From Rhizopus arrhizus (lineage: Eukaryota; Mucoromycota; Mucoromycetes; Mucorales; Rhizopodaceae), in NCBI GenBank assembly GCA_024220505.1, contig JAKZZE010000008.1, positions 248,001-312,000 on the forward strand: a stretch of DNA of 64,000 nucleotides, given 5' to 3'. Under the pieces are notes generated by a model that was given only the letters and a program-made list of their open reading frames with translations, had not been told where the DNA came from and searched no databases. Below, piece by piece: positions 32,049 through 44,058 of this stretch (the stretch's first letter is position 1; every line of letters begins with the position of its first letter). The translations under genes were made by a program, and so were the position numbers.

Positions 32049-33694
32049 ATGACACCAGAAACAGAACAATATAATACACAACAGTGGGATATACTTCAGG
32101 AAGATTATAAAGAAGAAAGTTTAATAAATCCCTTAATAAATGAACTTACAGTTGATAATGAACCTGCTGTTTTAACTCCACAAGTAAAAATATGAAAAAT
32201 GATACCATTTTTTTTATATCACTGACAAAGAAATAGTATTATGCAGTGGAAGAAGAAGAAGAACAGCCAGAGGAAAATAAGGCATCGAATGAAGTGGAAT
32301 TGATGGGAAAAGTTCAAATAACTGAACCAAGAAAAGAGGTTGAGCAGCAGAGTACATTTGTTTCATATTTAGTTATTTCCAAAGTACACAAAAAAAAAAG
32401 AAAGTGAAGGAAGCCTATTGATGTATAAAATTTAGAATACAAGTGTGCGTAGAAGATTTCAAGATTTTGTATGGTTACATAACGTGCTGTATACACATTA
32501 TCCTGCTTGTTTTGTTCCACCTTTGCCTGATAAACACAGATTAGGTAATGATTACCTTCAGAATGAAATGTATAACTCATGGATAAAAATTAGAATATGT
32601 AAAAGGAGACAGATTTAGTAATGATTTTATCGAGAAAAGAAGGATTAGTTTGGAAAGATTTATAGAAAGGATCACAAGACATCCAATATTACGAAAAGCA
32701 GAGTTTTTCATCATGTTTCTCGAATCCAGTGAATTTGTAATACCGTTATTCTCTCTCTCTTGCAGTGGATGAATATTAATATCCTTCATAGAATGATGCT
32801 TCGGCCAGAGCACTTCGTGAAAGTCAAGAGACAGTGATGGACACCATTGGCGATACACTTTTGAATGCGTTTGCAAAGATTCGTAAACGAGATCCTCGAT
32901 TTATCGAAATGAAAGAAAAGAGCGACAGGATGGAAGAGAACCTCGATTTACTCCAACGTACACTGCTCAGATCCAATAAGCGCACAGAGGAACTGTGTGA
33001 GGACTATGAAGAGCTGAGGACGAGTGTCCGTGGCCTTTCCGAGATTGAATCGGATGAGGCCTTGGTTCATTTCGGATCGACTTTGGAACGCTATACGGAA
33101 GAGATGAGAAGGATGACAAGAGAAGAGAGCAAGTGGCAGATTGAGGTGCATGATTACATGGCTTATTATCGGTCAATCAAAGGCGTGCTCAAGTTGCGTG
33201 ATCAAAAGCAGTTGGATTATGAGGAACTGTCTGATTATTATCAATCGACTTTGGAAGAAAAAGAAAAGATTGTGAGGAATAAAAAGGATGGAAGTATGGC
33301 TAATTTCATTTCAGACAAAATTAATGAAGTCAGAGGCGCCGATGCAGATAAAATAAAACGTGAAAAGATTCTGAGATTGGATGAAAGGATGAGAGAGGTA
33401 AATGGCGGCGATAGGCCACTGGTTGCTAATCGATTTCTAGTTGCAAGAAGCAATAGGCGAAACACATAAAGTATCAGCAGCATTCTCAGATCAAGTGAAA
33501 AAGGAAGACATCTTCTTTAACCGTAACAAATCAATAGAACTATTTGATGTACTCAAATCTTACACTGATTCAAAAGTAACCCACTATCGTGAGGTAAAGT
33601 AAAGGTGAATGACATCATCCACTGTTTATTGAATACCATCTTTTAGAGTGCAAACCTGTGGAGAGAATTTGTTCAAGTACTTGAAAATTCTTAA
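32049..33694 (+). CDS. PX-BAR sorting nexin, Snx4/Atg24-like
   Basis: About seven exons. The acidic N-terminus ([20 protein letters not shown]) is followed by a PX domain: [28 protein letters not shown] with the RRF phosphoinositide site, [10 protein letters not shown], and [20 protein letters not shown]. The second half is helical and matches a BAR domain ([20 protein letters not shown] to [16 protein letters not shown]). The last two small exons encode [20 protein letters not shown] and, after an intron, [15 protein letters not shown]. Snx4-family proteins bind PI3P on endosomes and recycle cargo such as SNAREs; Snx4 also aids selective autophagy. Subfamily choice is moderately sure. Faces PsuG tail-to-tail. 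Confidence 0.8.
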
Positions 33695-33947
33695 TTCTTC
33701 AACTTTGATAATTCAACTGCAATTTGCCCACCAATCTTTGCATTATTTTTTACAAGTGCGATATCTACATTATATTTTTATTATTACCATGACACTACGT
33801 AATAAAATAAACTTACTAGCCGCAAGTGATTCTCCTCGAGTGAGTTCAGTAATTCTTTTTAATAAAAACGGTGTTTCCTCTTTTCCTTTCACATTGTTTG
33901 ATCTATCCTAAAGATGAGAGATACAGAACATCCTACAGTATCCATAT

Positions 33948-35085
33948 TCACCTTGCTTCATGAATCGCTGTATCGATGGCTTCTTGAATTGACTTGGTAT
34001 TCGCTGCAGATTCTTTTGGAATAGGAACGGCAAACACCATGCCACTGTTCATCTCCAGCTGATGATTGGCCACTATCACTCTAACATAAGTAATCATGGA
34101 GCATCCAACTCGTTTTGCTTACAAATGGATTTGGCTGCATCCAGTGGACTTTCTACATGATATGGACTCTAAACAATGAAGGGAAATCAGGGACACTGCT
34201 ACACAAGCAAAACATGCTTACACTGAATCCACTATCAGGAGTATAAAAAGCAGGAAAGGCTCTTGTCTTTCCGACCGTTGTCACTGTCACTCCTTGCGTT
34301 TCCAATACTTCCAATGTCTTTGGTATATCCAAAATGCTCTTGACACCTGCACAAATCACCGCAACCGACGTTCTTCCGAGTTCGGATAGATCAGCACTGA
34401 TGTCAAAAGCTAAAGTCATGTCAGGCCCTTGTGAACGTGTTCATCCGACTTACATTCAGAGGCCCCTCTGTGAACACCACCGATACCACCGGTAACAAAG
34501 ATAGGAATACCCGCAGCTCTTGCCAACAGCATCGTGCTGGCCACGGTGGTTGCTCCCGTCTTGTTCTATTCTGGACAGTTACATCCGTTCCGTTCGATGC
34601 CTCTTTGTTTCTCTTCTTACCTGGGAAAGAACGATGGGTAGATCACGTCTTGAGGTCTTGATGGCTTCACGACCAGTCTTACCCAGATATTCCAGATGAT
34701 CATCCGTTAAACCTTTTCATCTGGTTATTCTTCCCCTCCCACTTTTAATTATTCCTATTTACCAACATGCACCTTTCCATTCAAAATAGCAATCGTAGCC
34801 GGAATAGCTCCTTGCTCACGAACAATATCTTCTACTGAACGTGCAGTTTCAACGTTTTGTGGATAAGGCATACCTAATTCAACATGATTACCGTGTTCTT
34901 AAGAAAAAGTAGAAAATGAACAAACCGTGACTGATGATGGTGGATTCTAATGCAACCACAGGACCTTGTCTTTTCAAAGCATCTTTGATTTCAGGAGTTA
35001 TAATGAATGTATCAGCAATGGGCTGTGTATGGAATGAACAACGCCCGAAACGTTGAAACAAGACACGCTGTCTAGATAAAAACAT
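33948..35085 (-). CDS. pseudouridine-5'-phosphate glycosidase (PsuG/IndA)
   Basis: Several exons from the ATG at 35085. An N-terminal basic stretch ([20 protein letters not shown]) suggests mitochondrial import. The PsuG signatures follow: [72 protein letters not shown] and [13 protein letters not shown]. Further exons give [40 protein letters not shown] and the closing [18 protein letters not shown] and [11 protein letters not shown]. The enzyme splits pseudouridine-5'-phosphate to uracil and ribose-5-phosphate in pseudouridine catabolism. The gene stops after the glycosidase; the PfkB-type kinase often fused in eukaryotes is not present here. It lies 42 bp downstream of the scramblase on the same strand. 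Confidence 0.87.
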
Positions 35086-35127
35086 GGGAGGGAAAAAGAG
35101 TGATTTTATTTTCGGTGTTTGATTTTA

Positions 35128-36495
35128 TTAATCGCTGTCTTTAAAGAAATCACTTAAAGTATCAATGAAGGAATGATCATCTGGATTGCCCACGCCTGCT
35201 TGTTCATCTGTTAACCAAGGGTCACCATATTCATTGGTTGTGGGTGGGATATCAGGCGATGATGGTGGTTCAGCCATACCAGCATGTTGATCTTGATTGA
35301 TTTCTCCTTCTTGTTCTTCTCTTCCACCCCCATATCCAAACATTGGGAAAGGCATAAAACCTCCACCACTACAAAAAAAAAAGGATTTGTCAGATTACCT
35401 CTTCCTGCTCTATCTTTTTCTTTTTGATCAATGCGAATTTACCCGTGAGAGGAATGTCTTGAAAAGTAATCAAAATCAATAGAGATAGCACAAGCAAGTG
35501 TCACTGCTCTTTCATCCAGTGACATCCCTCTTGAATTGCCTTCTACCGCATCCATTCGAAGCACATATTCGCCAGTGTCTGTAAAGATCTAGAACAAATA
35601 CACAGGTCAAGCTCAAGCTCGTCCAGTCCCTCTCACTTACTTCTCTAGCAAACCCAACAAAGTTACGATTCACATTACCAAGCACACCACCCTTCTCATC
35701 TTGTAAATTGAAATCCCAACCTAAAAATGGTGTGTCGATCGTCGCAAACTGTGTTTTCCTAGTGGGACGTAGGGTGAATCATGATCCTTTTTTTTTGCTG
35801 TATGTCCTACTTACCCAATAAACAAGTCATATTTTCTTCTCAACAAATGCCACCTTTGCTGTACTTCACCCACCAATTCATCTTGGGCTGTATAAATAAA
35901 GATACGACTGTTCACCAAAGAATAAGGTCTCATGATCTTAAACATCACCTCACCCTCTGGATTAATCACTGTCGCATTCATCTTGCGGTGTGTTCTCAGC
36001 AGCTGACGACTGATGGATTTACCAAGACCTTCTTCTTCCAGGATATAGCCTAGCAAGTTTCCTTGAGGATCAAGCATCTTGTATCGATTGGCTTGCTCAT
36101 ATCCCAAAAAGACATTCATCATTTCGATTTGACGACAGACAGCAATGGCTGATTGGGTAAGAAGGGCAGCACTGGACGTGTTTGGTTTGACGACTTGATG
36201 TTCCTTGTCGACAGGGACCTCAACCAGTGCATCCACATTTGTCGGCGAAGGCTTTTCATATACCACGCTGTCTATACTGTGCTCTTGAAGTAAGGTACGT
36301 GTTGGTTTGGGTCGAATGGTCTCGACATGATTCAGTACTCGACTTCTTGGTCCTAAAATAAAATGAGTCTTTACTTTTTTACTCTTCTTCTTTACCTAGT
36401 TGACGTGGTCTACGTAAAGAGGAATAAGCGATTCTTCCGACCGTGTTGGGTCTTTTCAATAAAGAGGCATAGAATGCAATTCTATTTCTAAGCAT
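35128..36495 (-). CDS. AIM25: mitochondrial phospholipid scramblase (Aim25-like)
   Basis: Three or four exons. The N-terminus MLRNRIAFYASLLKRPNTVG is a good presequence candidate. The scramblase domain includes LLTQSAIAVCRQIEMMNVFL, GYEQANRYKMLDPQGNLLGY, KMNATVINPEGEVMFKIMRP, YSLVNSRIFIY and ELVGEVQQRWHLLRRKYDLF. After an intron come GWDFNLQDEKGGVLGNVNRN, FVGFAREIFTDTGEYVLRMD and LDERAVTLACAISIDFDYFS, the conserved end. A glycine-rich, acidic tail follows (FMPFPMFGYGGGREEQ to DTLSDFFKDSD). Animal relatives move lipids between bilayer leaflets; yeast Aim25 is mitochondrial. Function here is inferred from family. Tandem with PsuG. Confidence 0.86.
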
Positions 36496-36814
36496 GGTCG
36501 AATACAGTGTGTTTGCACAGCAAAATTTAGGTTGCTTTCTATCCTCCTCCACTTTGTCAGTCACAACTCACTTTCCAAAATAGGCACATGCTGGGAGAGA
36601 GAGATCACGATTGATAACAACCTAGAGCCACCTTGAAATAAAGTGTTTGCAGTAACCCATTACATAATCTCATAAAAACACACAAGTCCTCTCCTCTTTT
36701 GGAAAAAGGAAACAACTGGATATGGCATAGAGTTTTTATTATTATTATTTCTTGTTTTGAAATAAGAGTGAAATCATTCTGTTTTTTTTCTCTTTTTTTT
36801 TCATAGAAATAAAC

Positions 36815-37147
36815 ATGTCCATACCTCAACCAAATCATCACTATCCTGTGGAAGAAGAATATCAAAAGACAGTGCTTGTCGAAAATCCACCTACCATGAC
36901 CTACCCTCCTCCTCCTGGTTATGTTCAGCCTGGGATGGGACCCAATCTCGTCTTTCACTTTCCACCTTATGCCACACCACAACCATCCGTGCTGCCTCCA
37001 TCAGAACCTTTGGTAATAAAAAAAGAAGTAGAGATCAAAGGACCCAAAGAGACCTATCTTGTTCAAGGCGATCCTACTTGGTCAAGGCCTCGAATGCCTG
37101 TCAGGAAAGGACAGAGGTTGAGAAATGAAGGATGTGTGATACAATAA
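36815..37147 (+). CDS. Pro-rich small protein with a C-terminal CaaX box
   Basis: Single-exon ORF, 110 residues. The N-terminal two thirds are rich in Pro, Tyr and Gln (MTYPPPPGYVQPGMGPNLVF, PYATPQPSVLPPSEP). The C-terminal third becomes basic (RPRMPVRKGQRLRNEG) and ends exactly CVIQ. That is a Cys-aliphatic-aliphatic-X motif, with Gln at X favouring farnesylation, next to a polybasic stretch that would help membrane binding. No known domain is seen. Plausibly a lipid-anchored adaptor at the plasma or endomembrane; this is inference. About 320 bp separates it from the scramblase start, so the two genes diverge from a shared upstream region. Confidence 0.6.
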   Translation: MSIPQPNHHYPVEEEYQKTVLVENPPTMTYPPPPGYVQPGMGPNLVFHFPPYATPQPSVLPPSEPLVIKKEVEIKGPKETYLVQGDPTWSRPRMPVRKGQRLRNEGCVIQ

Positions 37148-39194
37148 AGAATGATTTCATCTTTTTTTTTCAAATGTTCATGATCTCACGAAAGCGAGTC
37201 TATGACGGCATGTGTCGTGTAACAAAGACAGTGTAGATCACAGTGAAGCAGAGTGTGTTTAGAAAAGAGAGAACCCTAGCATGTTTACCAAAAGCGAATG
37301 ATCCGTCGTTCTGTGCTTATCGTGTCAATACACACTGAATGATCCGATGTACTTGATCTTTTGTACAAATCATCCTCTTTCCATAAACACCGTCTTGATT
37401 CATCACTCACTCTTGTTTTAAATTGAAAGAAAAGGTTGAAGGATGAAAGAGATTGATAAGAGAGAGAGAGAGAGAGGGGGTAGAAGGGAAAAGAGGAGTT
37501 TATATGACGTGTAAGAAATCAAAAGAAAACAGGTTTTAAGCAAGCAAATTTCATGTAGGATGTCTAATAAGTTGGCAATAACAAAATATTCTTTTCTGGG
37601 CGTATCCCTTTAAATCAATATTTCTCCCCCTTCCCCTTCAAAAACAAATGGTAGCTTAGGTGGCATTACAGTACATAAGCCTAACAATAACAAACATCTA
37701 TTCAGACGAACAAGGGAAACAAGGGAGAGGCTTATTAACCCCAACAACCGAATCCGACATTTACAATTCATGTACTTTACTTGTTTATTTCGTTTTAATA
37801 ATAAAAACAAATTCGGTTTATGCTTACTACCCATCCCTTTCTATTTAGTTGCTGTTGTCACACAAGAATGTTTACTACAAAGTCAACTGATTCATAAAGC
37901 TCCTTCTCTAACACTCAACCTATTCCCCTTTTTCTCTGTCTCTTTTATCTCCTTTATTTTTAATGCACCTCTAGTATTCGATTGGTTATTGTTTCTATTG
38001 ACTTGTAAAAGAAGATTGGAAAGAGATCATTTTAAATGAACAAGTCTATGCGTCATTTATCTTTACCCTTTGATTCAGTTCACATTCGGTTTGCTTCTAT
38101 CGTCTGATTGAAATAAATTTTTATTATTTCAGTGACACTATCTACAAAGCATGAATGTCACTGAATACAGTCTTCAATTACATCACTCACTGCCTTGGGT
38201 ATAGACAAGTGAATTTGTTTTTCTATTTTTTGATGACTCAAAAGGTGCTTTTATCTAAATCAGGATTTCCCTTTGAGAATCCCCCCCTCCCCTGACTGTA
38301 TCATTTATAGAGTGTGGCGCGTGCGCCTTGATCATAAAAAGGTCAAATCAAGCAAAAAGAGAGAGAGAGAGAAAAAGAGGCTTAGTTGAGACTGCAAATA
38401 AATCAATATTTGTCAACAAACTCTCCTTGAATCATGCTACAGGATTTCGGATGGACAGTGTTGATTTATGCAAAATAAGAAACCAAAAATAGAAATGTTT
38501 GTCTTTTTCTCTTAAAACAGTATCATTAATCCATCATGCTTCATGTGTAACACCTGATTGTTATTAATAATGACAAGGAGAAGGGGTATGGAATTCATGC
38601 AAATATTTCATAATCAGACAAGCAAGGAAAAAAAAAAAAAGAGACAAGACTTGATCAAAAAAAAAAGGGGGGAGATTTAATAAGGAATTCGACAGATGAA
38701 TTAAATAAAATACCAACTAGACGTCATCAAGTTATAATCAATGTCAACTGTCTTTTTTGATCAAGAAATAAAACAAGATCAGCAACCAACATTCTCATTT
38801 AAAGAACTTTACTATCATTTTGCATAAATTCCAATACAAAAGGAGTCATTTCGGCTTTTGCCACCCAAAAGATAAATAATAAAAAAAAGGGGTCACTGAA
38901 AGAATATGAGTTTTGTTTTTGGGGGGAAAAGGGGGGGAAAGAGAGAGAGAGAGAGAAAGAGAGAAAGAGAGAAAAACATTGCGTTTAGGAAATAGAGACT
39001 TAAATTTATCTAAAATCATTCGGATTCATGCCGCTCCCTTTTTTTTTTTTTTTTTACTCCTGCAATCAACAAAGAAGCCTCTTTCTCTTCCCCCCATATT
39101 TAGTAGAAAAATAAGAAAGGAAAGGGGAAAAGATGAATATAAATAGTTTCCTTTTTTTTTTTTTCTATTTTTTTTTTTTTAATATTATTTTATT
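37148..39194. other. intergenic region with GA microsatellites
   Basis: Two kilobases with no supported gene. Short GA/AG repeats occur at about 37461-37480, 38362-38380 and 38941-38970, together with A, T and C runs. The longest ORF (37770-38039) is hydrophobic and low in complexity, with no start or splice context, and is not called. The T-rich end (39148-39182) is the leader region of the next gene. Confidence 0.5.
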
Positions 39195-39752
39195 ATGCAT
39201 CCTCTAGTTCATTCACCTACACAGACTACGATTAAATCAAAATGGTACAACCTAAAGACATGGTTCACTCCAGAATTTACCAAACGACGTCCTTCTCACT
39301 GTAGTACAACCAGCACAACTTCTTCCAATAGTTGCTGCTGCTGTCAAACCAAAGAAGAAGTCTATCCCAAACGACCTTCACTTACAGGATCAGAAAGCTT
39401 ACATGTCGTTGTCGATAAATGCATGTCACCCTTTCGTCGAAGACCCTCCTGTGCGTCCTCTGTGGCCACCTTTGATATCGAATTAGAAACAAAAAAGGTC
39501 ATGGAAGCCTATCAATTTGCTCTGGACGAATTAAGCTATGCACAAGATTCAAGAGGATCACTTTATTATTCTGGAGATCGTGTGGCTGCAAAAGAAGCGA
39601 TCGAACAGTATGATGAAGCCTATAATTTCTTATTAGAACAGTGTACACCGCAGCAAGAAAATGAATTAAAATCAAGTCTTGGTAAACAACTTGTAGAACT
39701 AATGACCCAATTTGATTCTTTACCACTTCAAGATGATCAACTCTCATTTTAA
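39195..39752 (+). CDS. hypothetical protein with a Cys cluster and helical C-terminal half
   Basis: Single exon, 185 residues, preceded by a T-rich leader. The N-terminal ~70 residues are basic and Ser/Thr-rich, with a CCCC run in TTSSNSCCCCQTKEEV, a possible palmitoylation or metal site. The C-terminal ~95 residues look like a compact all-helical domain: IELETKKVMEAYQFALDELS, YAQDSRGSLYYSGDRVAAKE and AIEQYDEAYNFLLEQ. I do not recognise a family. Codon use looks ordinary for the window, so it is probably real and lineage-restricted. Confidence 0.6.
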   Translation: MHPLVHSPTQTTIKSKWYNLKTWFTPEFTKRRPSHCSTTSTTSSNSCCCCQTKEEVYPKRPSLTGSESLHVVVDKCMSPFRRRPSCASSVATFDIELETKKVMEAYQFALDELSYAQDSRGSLYYSGDRVAAKEAIEQYDEAYNFLLEQCTPQQENELKSSLGKQLVELMTQFDSLPLQDDQLSF

Positions 39753-40275
39753 TTATTATATCAACACACTTACTTTTTTGTATATATCTTATCTCCCAAA
39801 AAAAAAGAAAAATTATTAATCTAATTCAACCCATCTCATTTCACTTGAATTCCATTCCCCCCCTCTTTTACATATTCTCCCTTTCTACCCAGAAAGAGAA
39901 TAAAGCATCGGGTATTGATTCTGATAAACCTTCTTATTTTTGTGTGTGTGTGACAGATGATCAAATGAATCAGGGTGTACATTAGAATGAACAGTAAAAG
40001 AGAGAGAGTAGACGAATGAATCCATATCATCTCTGTTCATAAAATGACTTGTTTCAGTGAGCAACCAAAATAAAGTTCATCTTCTTAAATGATTCATCCT
40101 CTTGACTTGTCAACAAATAAAAGAAAAGAACCTATTTACAAAACCAAATGGAATCTAATCATGAATAACGACAACCAGAGTCTCTTTCTCTCTCTCTTTT
40201 TTTTTTGGTAGGGGCGTCAATGTAAATAAGGTTTATTTGTATTACAGAATAACATTTGTGTAAATACAATTCATC

Positions 40276-40282
40276 TATAAAT
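40276..40282 (+). promoter_or_regulatory. TATA box of alcohol dehydrogenase B
   Basis: TATAAAT, 52 bp upstream of the start codon, followed by a C/T-rich tract. Spacing is similar to that of copy A. Confidence 0.5.
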
Positions 40283-40327
40283 TCCCTTCTTTTTCCCCCC
40301 CTCTTCTTTTTCTTCATCTACTTTACA

Positions 40328-41435
40328 ATGACGAAAGAGGAATATACTGCTTGGGTTTGTTTTGAAAAAGGTAATTGGGTAAAGAAGAAGGGAATTTTGA
40401 TTTGAATGGTTTGTGTTAGGCCAAAGATTAGAGAAATCCAAAGTAGAATTCTGTACTTGGGATGAAAACATGGTTCAGATGGATATCATTTGTTGTGGTG
40501 TCTGTGGTTCTGATATTCATACCATCGATTCAGATTGGCATCATACCCAGTTCCCTTGTGTCGTTGGTCATGAAATCGTCGGTATCGTCACCAGGGTCGG
40601 AAGTAAGGTGAAGAAGATCAAGGTCGGTGAGCGTTGTGGTGTGGGTTGTCAGGTTGCTTCTTGTCATCAGTGTGAGTACTGTAAGAAGGGCATGGAAAAC
40701 CTCTGTGTTGTCCGTCCAGTGCTGTCCTTTAGCGATCGTTATAATAACCCGACCAGAGACAAGACCTATGGTGGTTTTGCTGAAAAGTGGAGAGGTCCTC
40801 AAGACTTTGTGGTCAAGATTCCCCATCACTTTTCTTCAGAGGTGGCTGCCTCTTTCCTTTGTGGTGGTGTCACCACTTTCACCCCTCTGAAGCGTTACAA
40901 TGTCGGTAAGGGATCTAAACTTGCTGTCCTTGGTCTCGGTGGTCTTGGTCACTTTGCTGTCCAGTGGGCAAAGGCGATGGGTGCTGAGGTGGTTGCCTTT
41001 GATGTGATTCCTGACAAGGCAGATGATGCCAAGCAATTGGGCTGTGATGGTTACGTGCTGATGCAAAATCAAGAACAGATCGAAGCTCACTACAACACAT
41101 TCACTCACATCTTGGCTACCAAGGTTGTCAACAAGTGCTGGCCTACTTATTTCAACATGCTCAAGAAGAATGGCATCTTCATCTTGTGTGATATTCCTAA
41201 AGACCCACTGGAAGGCTTGAATGCGCTCACCATGGCGGGTAAGCAGCTGACGATCGCTAGTTCCTTCATTGGTTCTCCATCTGATATTCAAGAATGTCTT
41301 GATTTTGCCTCCGAACACAATGTGCGTTCTTGGGTCAACACGTTTCCGATGGGTCAAATCAATGATGCTCTACAGTGTACTCGTAACGCAAAGGCTCGCT
41401 ATAGGGCTGTCGTCATGAACCGGTCCGTACTTTAG
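40328..41435 (+). CDS. zinc-dependent alcohol dehydrogenase, cinnamyl/ADH6-like (copy B)
   Basis: Exon 1 is 40328-40370 (43 nt) and exon 2 is 40420-41435, for 352 residues. The same zinc ligands and Rossmann turn are present as in copy A: CGVCGSDIHT, VVGHEIVG, CHQCEYCKKGMENLC, GLGGLGHFAVQ. Most positions agree with copy A; by eye well over 80 percent are identical, including the segments YGGFAEKWRGPQDFVVKIP and VAASFLCGGVTTFTPLKRY. The intron falls after the same 43rd coding base. B ends with an extra Arg-Ser-Val-Leu. Differences gather in the N-terminus and around the substrate pocket loops, so substrate preference may have shifted. A 27-base T run lies in the 3' region at 41491-41517. Confidence 0.93.
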
Positions 41436-41486
41436 CATGTTGTCACTGTACAAAAACAGTCATCTTTGTATACACTGTTTATCTAT

Positions 41487-41524
<38 letters not shown>

Positions 41525-41736
41525 AATCCTCTTTTTAATTATAAACAAGTATCATTCGGTTGACAAAAGGATCAAATTGAAACTTTGAATCGGTCTCTAA
41601 TACAAAAGAAGGAATAAGGAGGGCACATGAAATCGAATGAAACAATAATTTTTTTTTTTTCATTGTTGCAGGTTACACTCTTTAATTAAATTGATTAATC
41701 ACCCTCATTTATTTCTTCTTTTCTCTTTTTATTCTC

Positions 41737-42538
41737 ATGACATCCTTACCAAGTTCACCTACACTGATGCATCATGATCTGACGCCACCTCCTTGGAATC
41801 ATTCACTATCAAACAGCTTTAAAAAGAATTATGAAAACAAAGAGAGGACGAGTAAGCATCATCTGTGGTTATTCTTAACCTAATCCTTTCTAGTTTATTT
41901 ACCAATGTCCAACAGGAGACGATCCGGCGAGATATCGATGCATTGTCTACCGTTCAAAGGCTTTCTTGAAGGTCATCATTTACAATATCTTAAATTCACA
42001 CTGGCCATGAACGATCATACTCTGATGGGTGACATCAAATCAGATCGACACGGAAGAATCAGTTGGTAAGGCAACTTATTACGAGTCATCTTTATTCATC
42101 TTCTAGGATCATGCCCCACACCCAAGAATATTATCTTTTCAAGGGCAAATTTTCTATTGCTTCTTCTCCTCTTCAACTCACGAGATATCCACCTCCAAAG
42201 ATCTCAGAGAAGGATGACTATTGGGAAAATCAACGCATAGAGCTCTGGAACGAGCTGGATGAAAAGACAAGGACCACATTCAGTTGGCCATCCAGAGGGG
42301 ATACACCCAGAGCCAATTTTATTCCACTCGAAACAGTCAGTGAACAGGTGGCCATGGATAATTTTTGTTTGTTGATTTACAAGATAACAGAGGTAGAACA
42401 TCTTGATCATTCTACTTTTCCTCCCAAAAGAATGGTAAACTATAAAACAAGCTTCAAACCAATTCACTTTAAATTCTATAGCTCTATACTCTCCCTCCCA
42501 AATCCAATCTGTGGAAAGTGGACACGGCTAATCCTTGA
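41737..42538 (+). CDS. FMN-binding pyridoxamine-5'-phosphate-oxidase-like protein (Alr4036 type)
   Basis: Four exons; introns near 41850-41893, 42066-42105 and 42435-42480 keep phase. The protein begins MTSLPSSPTLMHHDLTPPPW. After the first intron come a basic segment and the family block SMHCLPFKGFLEGHHLQYLK, matching the usual RTVVFRGFL strand. Then RISWIMPHTQEYYLFKGKFS (the W-x-P-x-T-x-E-x-Y/F signature), YWENQRIELWNELDEKTRTT and FSWPSRGDTPRANF, and the final exon ends LYTLPPKSNLWKVDTANP, the normal C-terminal Arg/Trp/Asn-Pro pattern. Members bind FMN; most have no demonstrated PNPO activity, so no reaction is assigned. Confidence 0.72.
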
Positions 42539-42583
42539 AACAATAAAAATAAATACAGTGTAACGTCATCTCTCTTTTTTTTT

Positions 42584-42613
<30 letters not shown>

Positions 42614-42615
<2 letters not shown>

Positions 42616-44025
42616 GGAAGACACTGCCTATTATATCACAGAACAGTGTTTATCTTTATTGAAAAAACGTATTCAATATCGAAACAAACCATTCTTGAAA
42701 CAATTGGAAACCAACGGTCTTGTTGTATTTAAATATGAAGACCCTTCTTTACTAGTAAATAAAAAGAATAAACCCCTCCCTCTTCTTTTTTTTATTTGAC
42801 CACCGATAAGGAATATGCGCTCGATGTCATTCCACTCCAAAGACTTTACGAGGAAGCCAGTCCCGAACCTTCAGTGGAAGACAATGTCATCAAGCGATTG
42901 TTGCATTGGTTCAAAAACGAATTCTTCACTTGGGTGAATAACCCTCCTTGCGATCACTGTGGCCACGTAACGAATCAGGAACGAGTTCTGAACTGATCCT
43001 AACGAAACTCAATAGACAGAAACTCGGTGGGAGTCCACCCTAGAGCCTACAGCCGATGACAAAACATACGGTGCGTTTACAGTCGAAGGCTTTCGTTGTC
43101 TGGCCTGTACAAGACAAGTTCGATTTCCTCGATACAGGTAGTGACTGAAAAAGGTAAAAAAGGGAAAGCATACTGATAGCCTAGAGAAAAAGCGATCCGA
43201 GAAAGCTGCTGGAAACCAAAAGAGGTCGTTGTGGAGAGTGGGCGAATGTAAGTCCAAGTGGTCTGTGTGAACCTGAGCTGATCATGAACCAACAGTGCTT
43301 TACGCTTTGTTGTAGGGCTGTAGGAGCACAAGCACGAATCGTGTATGATTCAACCGATCATGTCTGGACAGAGGTGTATTCTGAATTTGAACAGCGGTGG
43401 ATCCACTGTGATTCATGTGAAGAAGCCTGGGATAGAGTATGTCTTCATCTCTGTCGACCACGGATCCTAACCTATTCTGTTAGCCTTTGCTTTATAGTTT
43501 AGGTTGGAACAAAAAGCTGAGTTATTGCATTGCGTTTTCAACCGTAGAAGCTCTGGATGTCACCAAACGCTATACACAAGGTTGGTCGGATGTGTTGAAA
43601 AGACGAAATCAAGTGCGTGAGATCGAGCTTGCCTTGGTAAGTCTTGCGGTTGTGTGTGAAGAAGGCTAGGTTGATTTGAAATGAAATAGTTTTTAGATGA
43701 TTTGACAAAAGATCGTCAGAGATCGTTTGGTTTGGAAAAAAAAAGAGAACTGAATGAAAAGAGAGTGAAGGAGTTGATAGAGTTGGAGGAATTAAGTCTG
43801 AAAAGGATGGCAAAAGAGGATGAACGGATCGGAAGACAGAGTGGTAAACAAGAAAAAAAAAAAGTATGGGAAAAGCATAAAGTTCACAATTGAAAAAAGG
43901 TTCTGCCGAGTGGAGAGCCATGCGTGGCGAAATAGGAAATGAATTGAAAATTGGTAAAAAAAAAAATAAAAAAAAAAAAATAAAAAAAAACACTACTTGC
44001 TTACTGTCTCTAATTGCTGCTAAAC

Positions 44026-44058
<33 letters not shown>

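Noticed and set aside
37770..38039. 89-codon hydrophobic ORF
   Set aside because: Phe/Leu-rich translation of T-rich DNA; no splice partner, promoter or recognisable family.
38913..39146. 77-codon ORF beginning in GA repeats
   Set aside because: Its Arg/Glu-rich sequence is simply the translated GA microsatellite; no domain or start context.
40836..41357. 173-codon antisense frame in alcohol dehydrogenase B
   Set aside because: Shadow of the coding strand with sequence matching the antisense shadow in copy A; no independent evidence.
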